Below are positions 1-6,917 of a stretch of 14,771 nt of DNA, piece by piece. Each line of letters begins with the position of its first letter. Within the stretch, counting starts at the first letter, position 1. Source of the stretch: SIG607 sp045648445 (GTDB lineage: Bacteria; Bacillota; Clostridia; Oscillospirales; Acutalibacteraceae). The stretch lies in the NCBI GenBank assembly GCA_045648445.1, contig JAZRNY010000010.1:1-14771 (forward strand), given 5' to 3'. The notes under the pieces were generated by a model. The model was given only the letters and a program-made list of their open reading frames with translations, did not search any database and was not told the DNA's origin. The position numbers were made by a program, and so were the translations under genes.

Positions 1-138
1 AGCAGTTTTGTAAGAATAAATTTGTTTCGATTTTGAAGTTGCGAAAACGCAGTAATACTTTGTGTCTTACAAGTTTTCAAAACAAGAAAGCGTACAAATT
101 TATCTGAAAAACCTATTTGTCCCTAAGAACAACTCCCG

Positions 139-157
139 AAAAGCAAAGTCTTTTTGG
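139..157. repeat. 19-bp direct repeat, distal copy (matches tRNA-fMet 3' end/terminator)
   Basis: AAAAGCAAAGTCTTTTTGG here is identical to 1898-1916, where it spans the encoded CCA of tRNA-fMet and the first arm and loop of its terminator. Both copies have the same orientation and are 1759 bp apart; the sigma/anti-sigma pair and element A lie between them. The sequences outside the 19 bp do not match. The rest of 1-209 shows no credible gene, only short ORFs without RBSs. Confidence 0.75.
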
Positions 158-209
158 CATGTCGCACCGATTTATATATCAGTGTTAAAACCACTTATTA
201 AATTGGAAT

Positions 210-905
210 TTATTTACTCCATAACACCGTTTCCAAACCATTGCCATCAACAAATATAATTTTATTTATTTCCTGCAATTCAACATAAGAAAACCGCTTT
301 TGATAATTTTGGGCTTTATTGTTAAGAAGCGTGGTATTTAAAGCATTGATGTAAAGTGCGTTGTCTTTTACTTCGCTCTTTATAGCTCTTATGAAATATT
401 CCGAACCCACAGAAATCACAGTTACATACTCGCATTTTTTAATTGTATCTTCCGTCAGTTCCATCGTTCCGAGTTGGGGGATTTTTACTTCGATTGCTTT
501 AGAGTTATCGTTATCAACGGGATTCTCAATAAGTTTAGCTAATGAATACACATCAGCAGAAATAGAGATATCCTCAGGGGAAACATTCTTAATTGCAACA
601 TTGAACATAAGATTAACCCCAACGATTACAACCAATACCGCAGCAACAGCACATAATACTATATTTCTGATTTTTTTGTTGATTTTGCTTTTGATATTCT
701 TCAAACTGCTTGCTATTTTGATGTCCTCCGAATTATCACTTTTATTCTCTACAAAGCCATCCGTTGATTTCATGGCTTCATAGTCTTCTCTGCAATTTTT
801 GCATTCCGCAAGATGTTCTTTCACGAACTTTGCAGTTTCTTCGCTGACCATATCTTCAACATACAAAGGTAGAATATCTCGAACAATATTGCATTCATTT
901 TTCAT
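210..905 (-). CDS. Zinc-finger anti-sigma factor, membrane anchored
   Basis: A 231-residue protein that probably binds and inhibits the ECF sigma factor encoded just upstream. The N-terminal domain carries the zf-HC2/ZAS pattern H31-x3-C35-x2-C38, with C5 as a likely further ligand. An acidic/polar linker (about 50-78) leads to one membrane segment at about 81-103, and the remaining ~128 residues would be outside the cell as the sensor part. I chose the ATG at 905 rather than the upstream in-frame start, because a GGAGG lies 8-9 nt before it and the zinc-finger fold begins at this Met. Only one base separates it from the sigma stop codon, so translation is probably coupled. The sensor domain has no fold I recognise, so the signal is unknown. 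The anti-sigma role is inferred from the zinc motif, the topology and the gene pairing. Confidence 0.85.
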   Translation of the reverse strand: MKNECNIVRDILPLYVEDMVSEETAKFVKEHLAECKNCREDYEAMKSTDGFVENKSDNSEDIKIASSLKNIKSKINKKIRNIVLCAVAAVLVVIVGVNLMFNVAIKNVSPEDISISADVYSLAKLIENPVDNDNSKAIEVKIPQLGTMELTEDTIKKCEYVTVISVGSEYFIRAIKSEVKDNALYINALNTTLLNNKAQNYQKRFSYVELQEINKIIFVDGNGLETVLWSK

Positions 906-906
906 G

Positions 907-1386
907 TTAATAAACCTCCAATTTTTCTTTAATCTTATTTCGTGCTCGGTGATAGGCAACACAAGCCCAATTTTCAGATTTACCAAATATTTGTCCTATA
1001 TGCTTAAAACTCAATTCTGCATATACTCTCCACATAAAGACCTCTTTGTATGGTTCTGGTACATCGTGGAGAATTTTTTGTATCTGCATTGCAGTATCAT
1101 GCCGAAATAATCGTTCCTCAAAAGATGCACCTTGTTCTGCAATCTCTACATTGTCAATACATTCTGTTCGGTCTGCCTTTTTTATATATGAATAATAGCA
1201 GTTTTTGGCAATCTGACACAGCCAAACACGAATATTACAATCCCCACGGAAACTATCAATTGATTTCATAGCCTTGAAAAAAGTTTCACTTGTGATTTCT
1301 TCGGCTATATGCTCACTATTAGACAATCTACGGATATATAGATAAACATCACGGAAATAAGTAGTGTAAATCTGCTCGAACTCCAT
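907..1386 (-). CDS. ECF-type sigma-70 family RNA polymerase sigma factor
   Basis: A 159-residue protein with the two-domain ECF layout and no region 1 or 3. Region 2 (about 1-70) includes the core-binding/-10 recognition stretch AEEITSETFFKAM (28-40) and the RVWLCQIAKN segment (53-62). Region 4 (about 103-157) is a helix-turn-helix around LSFKHIGQIFGKSENWACV for -35 recognition. The start codon is preceded by a very strong AAGGAGGTGA ribosome binding site. It is the first gene of a two-gene minus-strand unit with its anti-sigma factor. ECF operons are often autoregulated, but I could not pick a convincing ECF promoter upstream, so that is not claimed. A regulon cannot be deduced from this window. 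Confidence 0.9.
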   Translation of the reverse strand: MEFEQIYTTYFRDVYLYIRRLSNSEHIAEEITSETFFKAMKSIDSFRGDCNIRVWLCQIAKNCYYSYIKKADRTECIDNVEIAEQGASFEERLFRHDTAMQIQKILHDVPEPYKEVFMWRVYAELSFKHIGQIFGKSENWACVAYHRARNKIKEKLEVY

Positions 1387-1681
1387 TCCCTATCACCTCC
1401 TTCACCTATAAGACTATTGAAAATCGGAAATCTTACAAATACTTTTAAGTTTTTTATTTGAGAACTCAAAGCGTTTATAAACAGATAACAGGAGCTTAAT
1501 GCCCTGCTATCTGCATCCGATATTCAGCAAACTATTAGTCAATTTCTTATTTGTTGAACTAATTATATCATAAAAACCGTATTTTTTCACCTATTATTGC
1601 CTTTGTATTTAGTTCAATTACTCCCCGAAAGCCATTTTGCGCATAAGATATCTACCCAGTTTCACATTGAAAAGCCGAGAC
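1387..1681. other. Intergenic leader region with one hairpin and a 9-bp inverted repeat
   Basis: AT-rich, with no credible gene. It contains the sigma RBS and, at 1483-1512, an imperfect hairpin (AGATAACAGGAGC / GCCCTGCTATCT around a TTAAT loop). This pairs better as minus-strand RNA, where the mismatch becomes G-U, so it could be part of the sigma leader transcript; there is no U-tract after it. A 9-bp inverted repeat, TTGAACTAA (1554-1562) and TTAGTTCAA (1609-1617), may be an operator or chance. Confidence 0.4.
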
Positions 1682-1868
1682 CTTGAACCAATTATCGCGC
1701 AAACTTCGTTTGCTTGACCTCTTGCGGTGCCCAAAAGTTGCTATCCGCTTAGGTATCACTGGCAACTTTTGACCGCGGCGCTTCCTTACGCTCCCTTCAT
1801 CACCCACTGGGTGCGGTCGCGACGTCACCTCGACTTATTCGCCCTTCGTTCTCATAACCCGACGGTCG
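1682..1868. repeat. Structured GC-rich repeat element A within a decayed tRNA-fMet-like frame
   Basis: A GC-rich island in AT-rich DNA, homologous to element B at 2037-2191. Its three stems are GCAAAC/GTTTGC (1699-1713), a long hairpin GCGGT+CAAAAGTTGC / GCAACTTTTG+ACCGC with a GCC bulge (1724-1776), and CACCC/GGGTG (1801-1813). Blocks shared with B include CCTCTTGCGGTGCCCAAA and TTGACCGCGGCGCTTC. The left edge (1682-1691, cttgaaccaa) equals the T-arm of the intact tRNA in the same orientation. The right edge (1843-1864) matches its anticodon arm, CCTTCG-N2-N7-CCCGACG, but with the seven loop bases as their exact reverse complement. I see no ORF of its own. It may be a mobile or RNA-structured repeat; its identity is unknown to me. 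Confidence 0.65.
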
Positions 1869-1875
1869 TATCTTT

Positions 1876-1913
1876 AAAAAAAGAAAAGACTCTGCTAAAA
1901 AGCAAAGTCTTTT
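1876..1913 (-). terminator. Intrinsic terminator of tRNA-fMet
   Basis: Read on the minus strand, a 12-bp stem (1902-1913 with 1884-1895, one G-U pair) closes a 6-nt loop and is followed by C and seven U (1876-1882). The stem begins on the base directly after the encoded CCA, so the tRNA 3' end and the terminator abut. Confidence 0.9.

Positions 1914-1916
<3 letters not shown>
1898..1916. repeat. 19-bp direct repeat, tRNA-proximal copy
   Basis: Identical to 139-157 (see that entry). This copy covers the last three bases of the tRNA gene (CCA) plus one arm and the loop of its terminator. tRNA 3' ends are common integration sites, so the pair could be an attachment-site scar; a re-used terminator sequence is the alternative. 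Confidence 0.75.
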
Positions 1917-1995
<79 letters not shown>

Positions 1996-2036
1996 AGTTT
2001 GCCTTATTTAAGGTTAGGCTTCCTTTATATAGACAC

Positions 2037-2191
2037 GCTCGGGGGCTCATTCTCACAAATGCCTTGCATTTGCTTGCCCTCTTGCGGTGCCCAAAGTTTA
2101 CTGCGGCTAAAGCCTATAAACTTTGACCGCGGCGCTTCGTTTCGCTCGCTACTTCGTCCACCGGACGCGCTCGCGACCTCACCCGACGAGC
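2037..2191. repeat. Structured GC-rich repeat element B
   Basis: The second copy of the element at 1682-1868, with the same block order and every stem re-paired: CAAATGC/GCATTTG (2056-2072), GCGGT+CAAAGTTTA / TAAACTTTG+ACCGC with the same GCC bulge (2084-2130), and CGTCC/GGACG (2155-2167). Outer arms GCTCG-GGGG (2037-2045) and CCC-GA-CGAGC (2182-2191) are inverted versions of tRNA anticodon-arm sequence and could close the whole element into one domain. On the minus strand it follows the half tRNA directly, so it replaces the anticodon loop and 3' half. It lies between the only good promoter and the intact tRNA. I recognise no coding capacity or named RNA family. Confidence 0.65.
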
Positions 2192-2212
2192 TACCAACTG
2201 CTCCATCCCGCG
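2182..2212 (-). pseudogene. Truncated tRNA-fMet (5' half only)
   Basis: Nucleotides 1-31 of the initiator tRNA are repeated without a mismatch: acceptor 5' strand, D-arm and the 5' strand of the anticodon stem. The sequence then turns into element B at the first loop base, so no functional tRNA can form from this copy. With its upstream bases it forms copy 2 of the 37-bp repeat (2182-2218). It, rather than the intact gene, sits next to the promoter, which suggests that the ancestral gene was interrupted here and a second copy restored downstream. Confidence 0.85.
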
Positions 2213-2218
2213 ATATAT
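2182..2218. repeat. 37-bp direct repeat, copy 2
   Basis: Perfect copy of 1959-1995 (see that entry). Confidence 0.9.
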
Positions 2219-2241
2219 GTGCAAGTTTTGTTTGCCTATCT

Positions 2242-2269
2242 ATTATAACACATATTTTTAATATTGCAA
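2242..2269 (-). promoter_or_regulatory. Sigma-A promoter for the tRNA-fMet locus
   Basis: On the minus strand, TTGCAA (2264-2269), a 16-bp spacer and TATAAT (2242-2247) preceded by TG one base upstream (extended -10). Predicted start is near 2235, about 23 nt before the half tRNA. The stretch 2219-2354 holds this promoter and AT-rich sequence, but no gene. Confidence 0.8.
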
Positions 2270-2354
2270 GTCTTTTTTGAAAATTTAAGAATAATTTAAA
2301 TTTCAATTTAAGTCTGCCTTACTTTATTATATATAAAAAATACGGTTTTATACC

Positions 2355-2933
2355 TTAAATTTTATTTTGTTCATCTAAGGTTAACGAGAAACCGTCAATA
2401 AATTCATCAAGGAAAATATTTGCCTCTTTTAAACCTAGTTCTTTTACAGATTTTTCTATAGACCTTTTAGCCTCTTTAAATTCTTTGTTACCCATTTCGG
2501 TTTCTTCAATACATTTGATAAGCGCAGAAATTCTATCTGCCGCTTTTATAATTTTTGAAACATAATCGTCAGGCTCGTAAAGAGCAGAAAAGGTTGGTTT
2601 CATATCGTCGGGAAGCATATCTATAAGTTTATTTTCGGCAATTTTTTCAACCTTTTTATAAGCATCTCTTATTTCGGGGTTGTGATATTTTACAGGAGTA
2701 GGCATATCACCCGTTAAAATTTCGCTTGTATCGTGAAAAAGGGCTGCAGTTGCGCAAAGGTTAGGGTCAATATTTCCACCAAGTCTTTCATTATTTATAA
2801 CCGCAAGAGCGTGAGCAACAAGGGCGACTTCAAAAGAGTGTTCACTAAGGCTTTCGCGTCTTGTATTTCTCATAAGTCCCCAACGGTAAATATTCTTCAT
2901 TCTAGAAAGTACGGCATAATAATTACTTTTCAT
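2355..2933 (-). CDS. yfbR: 5'-deoxynucleotidase YfbR (HD domain)
   Basis: A 192-residue HD-superfamily phosphohydrolase that closely follows E. coli YfbR along its length. That family removes phosphate from deoxyribonucleoside 5'-monophosphates and tunes dNTP pools in the cytoplasm. The metal ligands expected for the family are present: H32, H67-D68 (ALFHDTSE) and D133 (IKAADRISA). The residues known in E. coli to help catalysis and choose deoxyribose are also there (R17-W18 in YRWGLMRN, E71, D76 in TGDMPTPVKY). The start is supported by AAGGAAG about 9 nt upstream. It is monocistronic and divergent from the YfhO-family gene, with overlapping promoters. I see no clear intrinsic terminator after its stop at 2355. 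Confidence is high for the family and moderate for exact substrate range. Confidence 0.93.
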   Translation of the reverse strand: MKSNYYAVLSRMKNIYRWGLMRNTRRESLSEHSFEVALVAHALAVINNERLGGNIDPNLCATAALFHDTSEILTGDMPTPVKYHNPEIRDAYKKVEKIAENKLIDMLPDDMKPTFSALYEPDDYVSKIIKAADRISALIKCIEETEMGNKEFKEAKRSIEKSVKELGLKEANIFLDEFIDGFSLTLDEQNKI

Positions 2934-2964
2934 TTATTATTCTTCCTTAATTATTAGTTTAGCA

Positions 2965-2993
2965 TTGAATATTATAGCAGACTTTGTTATAAT
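2965..2993 (+). promoter_or_regulatory. Sigma-A promoter of the YfhO-family gene
   Basis: TTGAAT (2965-2970), 17-bp spacer, TATAAT (2988-2993) with an upstream TG (extended -10). Predicted start near 3000. It overlaps almost completely with the opposite-strand yfbR promoter. Confidence 0.85.
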
Positions 2994-2999
2994 AATCAA
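2971..2999 (-). promoter_or_regulatory. Sigma-A promoter of yfbR
   Basis: On the minus strand, TTGATT (2994-2999), 17-bp spacer, TATAAT (2971-2976). Predicted start near 2964, about 30 nt before the yfbR start. The -10 lies directly beside the -35 of the plus-strand promoter, and vice versa. Confidence 0.8.
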
Positions 3000-3028
3000 G
3001 AGAACAGATAGAAAGGATAGTAAGCAAA

Positions 3029-5800
3029 ATGACTTTTTCTTATGCTAAGCGTCACACACTTGCAAAAAAGAAAGAACTGGGATTTTCTACATTTATTTGG
3101 GCGCTTTTTATTGCCACGGCGTTTTTTATTCCGTACATTGTGTCGGGTCACGGTTATTTTATTTTTTACGGAGATTTTAACGTTCAGCAAATTCCTTTTT
3201 ATCAGTTATGCCACGATGCCGTTAGAAACGGAAACTTTGGTTGGAACTGGCAAACCGATTTAGGTTCTCCCTTTATTCCTGCATATAGTTTTTACACTTT
3301 AGGCAGTCCGTTTTTTTGGCTTACTATTCCTTTTCCAAATAATTTTCTTCCCTATTTAATGGGACCGCTTTTAATATTAAAATTTGCTTGCGCCGCCTTT
3401 ACGGGTTATCTTTTCATAAGACGTTTTACTCGAACTCCTTTTGCAGCGCAAATCGGCGCGCTTCTTTACGCTTTTTCGGGTTTTTCGATTTATAACATTT
3501 TTTTCAACCATTTTCACGAGGCTATAATAGTTTTTCCGTTATTACTCCTTTCACTTGAACTTCTTATTACCGAAAACAAGCGCGGTGTTTTTGCCTTAAC
3601 CGTTGCGTTATGCGCAGTTACAAACTACTTTTTCTTTTTTGGTATGGCAGTTTTCACCATTATTTACTGGTTTATAAGAACCATTTCAAAGGCGTACAAA
3701 TTCCGTTTTTCACGCTTTATGGTACTTTTATTTGAGGCAATACTGGGCGTTGGTTTAGCATTGTTTATGCTTTTACCAAGTCTAATGATGATTACCTCTA
3801 ACAACCGCGTAACCGATATTCTTATAGGTTGGGGCGGTATTATGTACGGAAAGGAACAAATATATCTTAATATTATAGAATGTTTCTTCTTCCCTCCCGA
3901 CATTCCGGCGCGTCCGGTATTCTTCCCCGGAGCAAACGTAAAATGGTCTTCTCTGGGCGGATGGCTTCCCCTATTTAGTATGACCGCCGTATTGGGTTTT
4001 TGTAGTTCAAAACCAAAGCATTGGATAAAACGCATTATAATCACCTGTACGGTTATGGCTTTGGTTCCAATACTAAACAGTGCCTTTTATGCCTTTAACG
4101 ATTCCTATTATGCGCGTTGGTTTTATATGCCTATTCTAATTATGGCGCTTGCTACTGCCATCACGTTAGAAGATACCGAAATCGACTGGAAAAAAGGTTT
4201 TAATAAAACCGCAATTATTACGGCAATTATAGCAATCGTTATAGGTTTATTCCCACAAAAAACCGACGATAAAATAGTTATAGGCCTTTATACCAATGCG
4301 GGCCAAAACAACTATTACGTTTTCCGCTTCCTTATTGCCGTAGCAATTGCCGCAATATCTCTTCTTATTTGCCGACTTTTAATTATGCTTCGCGATATTG
4401 ATAAAAAAATACTGTTCAAAAGGCTGACTACGGGACTTTTAAGCATTGTGATAGTTGTATACGGATGCGTATATCTTTATCAAGGTTCGTCACATTCTTT
4501 TGATAAAGAAAGTGTAATGATTGACAGTCTTATTGAAGGCGAAGTTTCGTTACAGGATAATGATAACTTCCGTATTGATACTTTTGACTGTGTAGACAAC
4601 ACCGCAATGTATTTGGGATATTCGTCAATTAACGCTTTTCATTCGGTAGTTTCAACCTCAATTATGGACTATTATGATTTTATAGGTGTTAAAAGAGACG
4701 TTGCCAGCAGACCTGCACGCGAGTATTTCTCTATTCGCAGTCTTTTATCGGTAAAATATTTATTTAACCGCGAAAGCGGAGACAGCTTTATTGGTGACGA
4801 CGGATATACCGTTATGCCTAATTATAAATACGTAGATACGCAAAGCGGTTATTATATATATGAAAACAAAGCGTATATACCATACGGTTTTTCTTACGAT
4901 TACTATATAACAAAAGCGCAATGCGAAGCCTATTACAGCGACGATGCGCGCGCCGACGTTATGCTTAAAGCAATAGTGCTTAGCGACGAAGACGCACTAA
5001 AATACGGCGACTTAATGCAATCCTACTCAGAATACAGCGAAAATTACGTTGACCCTGAGGACGACTGGATTATTGAAGAAGAAATCGAAAACGACGAAAG
5101 TCTGCTTCCCGACCTTATAACAAGCGGTGACGAACTGGGACCGGAATATACCGAATCCGACTTTATTGAATCAGACCCTGTTATTCCGGAAGAATACGTT
5201 CTTTCCCTTTCTATGAGCGAAGACGAACTTTACAAAGATGCATTACACCTTGCAGACTCCTCTGCCGTTTCCTTTGAAATAACAAAAAAAGGCTTTAATG
5301 CAGTAGTAGAACGCGAACAAGAAAATCTTGTGTTTTTCTCGGTTCCATATGACAAAGGCTGGACTGCTACCGTAAACGGCGAAAAGGCAGAAATAGTAAA
5401 AGCCAACATTGGTTTTATGGCAGTAAAAGTTCCTGCCGGAGTTAGCGAAATACGTTTTAGTTACACAACACCTTATTTATATATAGGACTTTTTGTTTCT
5501 GCAAGTTTTGTTGCTATCTTTATCATTTACTTAATAATTTCCATTTTATATAAACGTTCTAAACCCTGTGCAGAATGTTATCCTGAAGGCGACATTCTTA
5601 TAGAAAAGTGGAGTGAAGAAGAATACCAAATAGCGCTTAAAGAAGAAAATGAAAAGGAAGTAAGTCTGCTTGACAAAATGCCTGATAAGGTTATGGATTT
5701 TGAAGAAATAGACCTTAATAAATATAATTCGGGCTTTAAAATAGACACCAACCTATTTGACGAAAATCAAGAAAATAGTGTTGACAACAACAAAGAGTAG
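3029..5800 (+). CDS. YfhO-family polytopic membrane protein (GT-C-like glycosyltransferase)
   Basis: A 923-residue membrane protein. A short basic N-terminus is followed by about a dozen hydrophobic segments to about residue 490. The first outer loop carries YGDFNVQQIPF (47-57); its D49 sits where GT-C enzymes place the catalytic acid. A large external region (about 490-810) includes a terminal beta-rich part around KGWTATVNGEKAEI, typical of the family. One last membrane helix (about 815-842) and an 81-residue charged cytoplasmic tail follow. Characterised YfhO proteins in Bacillus and Staphylococcus transfer sugars from undecaprenyl phosphate to teichoic acid outside the cell; applying that here is inference. 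Odd feature: a strongly acidic, low-complexity stretch at about 667-737 within the external part. The RBS is GAAAGGA before the ATG. The next gene's promoter lies in its last codons. The acceptor sugar/polymer is unknown. Confidence 0.85.
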   Translation: MTFSYAKRHTLAKKKELGFSTFIWALFIATAFFIPYIVSGHGYFIFYGDFNVQQIPFYQLCHDAVRNGNFGWNWQTDLGSPFIPAYSFYTLGSPFFWLTIPFPNNFLPYLMGPLLILKFACAAFTGYLFIRRFTRTPFAAQIGALLYAFSGFSIYNIFFNHFHEAIIVFPLLLLSLELLITENKRGVFALTVALCAVTNYFFFFGMAVFTIIYWFIRTISKAYKFRFSRFMVLLFEAILGVGLALFMLLPSLMMITSNNRVTDILIGWGGIMYGKEQIYLNIIECFFFPPDIPARPVFFPGANVKWSSLGGWLPLFSMTAVLGFCSSKPKHWIKRIIITCTVMALVPILNSAFYAFNDSYYARWFYMPILIMALATAITLEDTEIDWKKGFNKTAIITAIIAIVIGLFPQKTDDKIVIGLYTNAGQNNYYVFRFLIAVAIAAISLLICRLLIMLRDIDKKILFKRLTTGLLSIVIVVYGCVYLYQGSSHSFDKESVMIDSLIEGEVSLQDNDNFRIDTFDCVDNTAMYLGYSSINAFHSVVSTSIMDYYDFIGVKRDVASRPAREYFSIRSLLSVKYLFNRESGDSFIGDDGYTVMPNYKYVDTQSGYYIYENKAYIPYGFSYDYYITKAQCEAYYSDDARADVMLKAIVLSDEDALKYGDLMQSYSEYSENYVDPEDDWIIEEEIENDESLLPDLITSGDELGPEYTESDFIESDPVIPEEYVLSLSMSEDELYKDALHLADSSAVSFEITKKGFNAVVEREQENLVFFSVPYDKGWTATVNGEKAEIVKANIGFMAVKVPAGVSEIRFSYTTPYLYIGLFVSASFVAIFIIYLIISILYKRSKPCAECYPEGDILIEKWSEEEYQIALKEENEKEVSLLDKMPDKVMDFEEIDLNKYNSGFKIDTNLFDENQENSVDNNKE

Positions 5801-5809
5801 CAGTATAAT
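5781..5809 (+). promoter_or_regulatory. Perfect-consensus sigma-A promoter for the thiT transcript
   Basis: TTGACA (5781-5786), 17-bp spacer, TATAAT (5804-5809), a 12/12 consensus match. The -35 is inside the last codons of the YfhO-family gene, and the spacer spans its stop codon. Predicted start near 5816, just ahead of the riboswitch aptamer. A promoter this strong makes sense if expression is controlled mainly by termination. Confidence 0.9.
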
Positions 5810-5824
5810 ATGAGTGAAAATAAA

Positions 5825-5911
5825 AAAGGGGAGCTTGATTACTCAGGCTGAGAGGAAACCGTTATTGTTTCGACCCATAACCTGATGCGGATAATGCCGA
5901 CGTAGGATAAT
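5825..5911 (+). promoter_or_regulatory. TPP riboswitch (THI element) upstream of thiT
   Basis: The conserved blocks of the thiamine pyrophosphate aptamer occur in order: GGGGAGC (5828-5834), GGCTGAGA (about 5846-5853), CGACCC, AACCTGATGCGGATAATGCC (5879-5898) and CGACGTAGGAT. The helper stem GAAAC/GTTTC lies between them. TPP-bound RNA is expected to switch off the gene through the terminator at 5926. ATGCGG (5885-5890) inside the aptamer is complementary to CCGCAT (5930-5935) in the 5' arm of that terminator, offering an antiterminator pairing in the ligand-free state. The 3' core reads TAGGATAA rather than the commoner TAGGGAA. Identification is from memory of the consensus. Confidence 0.93.
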
Positions 5912-5925
5912 ACGCCAATTTGTTG

Positions 5926-5964
5926 CGTCCCGCATTTAATATATGCGGGACGATTTTTATTTTC
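5926..5964 (+). terminator. Riboswitch-controlled intrinsic terminator
   Basis: A 10-bp stem CGTCCCGCAT / ATGCGGGACG (5926-5935 and 5943-5952) with a 7-nt loop, followed by ATTTTTATTTT. The U-tract begins a further AT palindrome (GATTTTTATTTT CA AAATAAAAATC, 5952-5976) that could fold when read-through occurs. It sits 40 nt before the thiT start, and probably also ends YfhO read-through transcripts. Confidence 0.9.
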
Positions 5965-5991
5965 AAAATAAAAATCGAAAGAAGAGTAAAT

Positions 5992-6555
5992 ATGAAATCA
6001 AATCTAAAAAAACTAGCCGTTTCATCAATTTTTATCGCCCTATCGACAATACTAAGCGAACTTATACCAAGCATTTCTCTGCCATTTGGCGGAAGCGTTA
6101 CCATTCTTTCAATGGTGCCCGTATGTTTAATAGGTATTTTGTTCGGTGTTAAATGGGGTGTTTGCGCCAACCTTGTTTACGGTATAATTCAAATGTTTTT
6201 CGGCTTTGGAAACTTCTCCTATGCAACGGGACTATTTGCAGTTTTAGCAATCGCGTTGTTTGACTACATTGTAGCCTATGGTGTTTTGGGATTAAGCGGA
6301 ATATTCAAAAACGTAATAAAAAATAGAGTATTAGCGGCGGTACTTGGTGTTATTCTTTGTTGCTTACTACGTTTTGTTTGTCACTTTATTACGGGTGTTA
6401 CGGTATGGCGCGAAATCGTAAGTACCTGGGGCGCTATATGGTATTCTATAACATATAACGCTACCTATATGCTTCCCGAAATAATTACAACGCCTTTGGG
6501 AGTATTGCTTCTTATAAAAACAAAAGCCTTAAATTTTTTGTTTTCTAAAGATTAA
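5992..6555 (+). CDS. thiT: ECF transporter thiamine S-component ThiT
   Basis: A 187-residue, very hydrophobic protein with about six membrane helices: the substrate-binding subunit of an energy-coupling factor transporter, expected to bind thiamine from outside the cell. The shared EcfT/EcfA module must be encoded elsewhere. The N-terminus (MKSNLKKLAVSSIFIALSTI) has the usual S-component form, with a short basic stretch and small-residue helix that docks on EcfT. The aromatic and polar residues H131, W139, W146, W150 and N156 cluster in the last third, as in ThiT binding sites. I chose the ATG at 5992 (preceded by GAAAGAAGAG) because longer in-frame starts fall inside the terminator. The TPP riboswitch directly upstream makes the substrate assignment strong. 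Confidence 0.92.
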   Translation: MKSNLKKLAVSSIFIALSTILSELIPSISLPFGGSVTILSMVPVCLIGILFGVKWGVCANLVYGIIQMFFGFGNFSYATGLFAVLAIALFDYIVAYGVLGLSGIFKNVIKNRVLAAVLGVILCCLLRFVCHFITGVTVWREIVSTWGAIWYSITYNATYMLPEIITTPLGVLLLIKTKALNFLFSKD

Positions 6556-6562
6556 AATATCA

Positions 6563-6602
6563 AAAGCCTTCCCTTTTCGTCGGCAGGGAAGGCTTTGTTT
6601 TT
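6563..6602 (+). terminator. Intrinsic terminator after thiT
   Basis: An 11-bp perfect stem AAAGCCTTCCC / GGGAAGGCTTT (6563-6573, 6586-6596) with a 12-nt loop and a GTTTTT tail. It isolates thiT from rpmH. Confidence 0.92.
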
Positions 6603-6613
6603 AAAAATTTTTA

Positions 6614-6642
6614 TTGACTTTTTATAAACTTTAGACTATAAT
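6614..6642 (+). promoter_or_regulatory. Sigma-A promoter of rpmH
   Basis: TTGACT (6614-6619), 17-bp spacer, TATAAT (6637-6642), near consensus. Predicted start near 6649 gives a leader of about 60 nt before rpmH. I see no DnaA box (TTATCCACA type) in this intergenic region. Confidence 0.9.
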
Positions 6643-6709
6643 CTTAGAGTGATAGGCTATGTACTATGTAGCATAATGTTTTGAATTCCAAGTTAGGAGG
6701 GAATCGTAA

Positions 6710-6844
6710 ATGAAAAGAACTTATCAGCCTAAAAAGCTTCATCGTAAAAAAGAGCACGGCTTTTTAAAGAGAATGGCAACTGCCAATGGTCGTAAGGTAC
6801 TTGCCCGCCGCAGAGCAAAGGGCAGAAAGCAGCTCACATACTAA
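6710..6844 (+). CDS. rpmH: Ribosomal protein bL34
   Basis: A 44-residue, very basic protein, normal length for L34 of the large ribosomal subunit. It begins MKRTYQPKKLHRKKEHGF and ends RKVLARRRAKGRKQLTY, both diagnostic. AGGAGG at 6695-6700 is well placed. It is the first gene of the conserved rpmH-rnpA-yidD-yidC-jag string and has its own strong promoter. In most bacteria dnaA lies beside it; here the upstream neighbour is thiT. Confidence 0.98.
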   Translation: MKRTYQPKKLHRKKEHGFLKRMATANGRKVLARRRAKGRKQLTY

Positions 6845-6917
6845 AATTTACAAAAATTTTAACAAAACCATAGCAGAACTTGTTTCAAAATCCGATTCAG
6901 GTTTAAATGCTTTGGCT

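Noticed and set aside
62..259. 65-codon plus-strand ORF at the window start
   Set aside because: GTG start without RBS, overlaps the end of the anti-sigma gene and shows no recognisable protein features.
1554..1617. TTGAACTAA/TTAGTTCAA as terminal inverted repeats of a small mobile element
   Set aside because: Only 9 bp, 46 bp apart, with no target duplication; kept only as a note in the intergenic entry.
5810..5851. A 13-codon leader ORF (MSENKKGELDYSG) in front of the riboswitch
   Set aside because: No SD sequence, and the ATG lies at or before the predicted transcription start; the stop codon is part of the conserved CTGAGA block.
6643..6709. oriC or DnaA boxes in front of rpmH
   Set aside because: No TTATCCACA-like 9-mer or AT-rich unwinding cluster was found beyond normal leader sequence.
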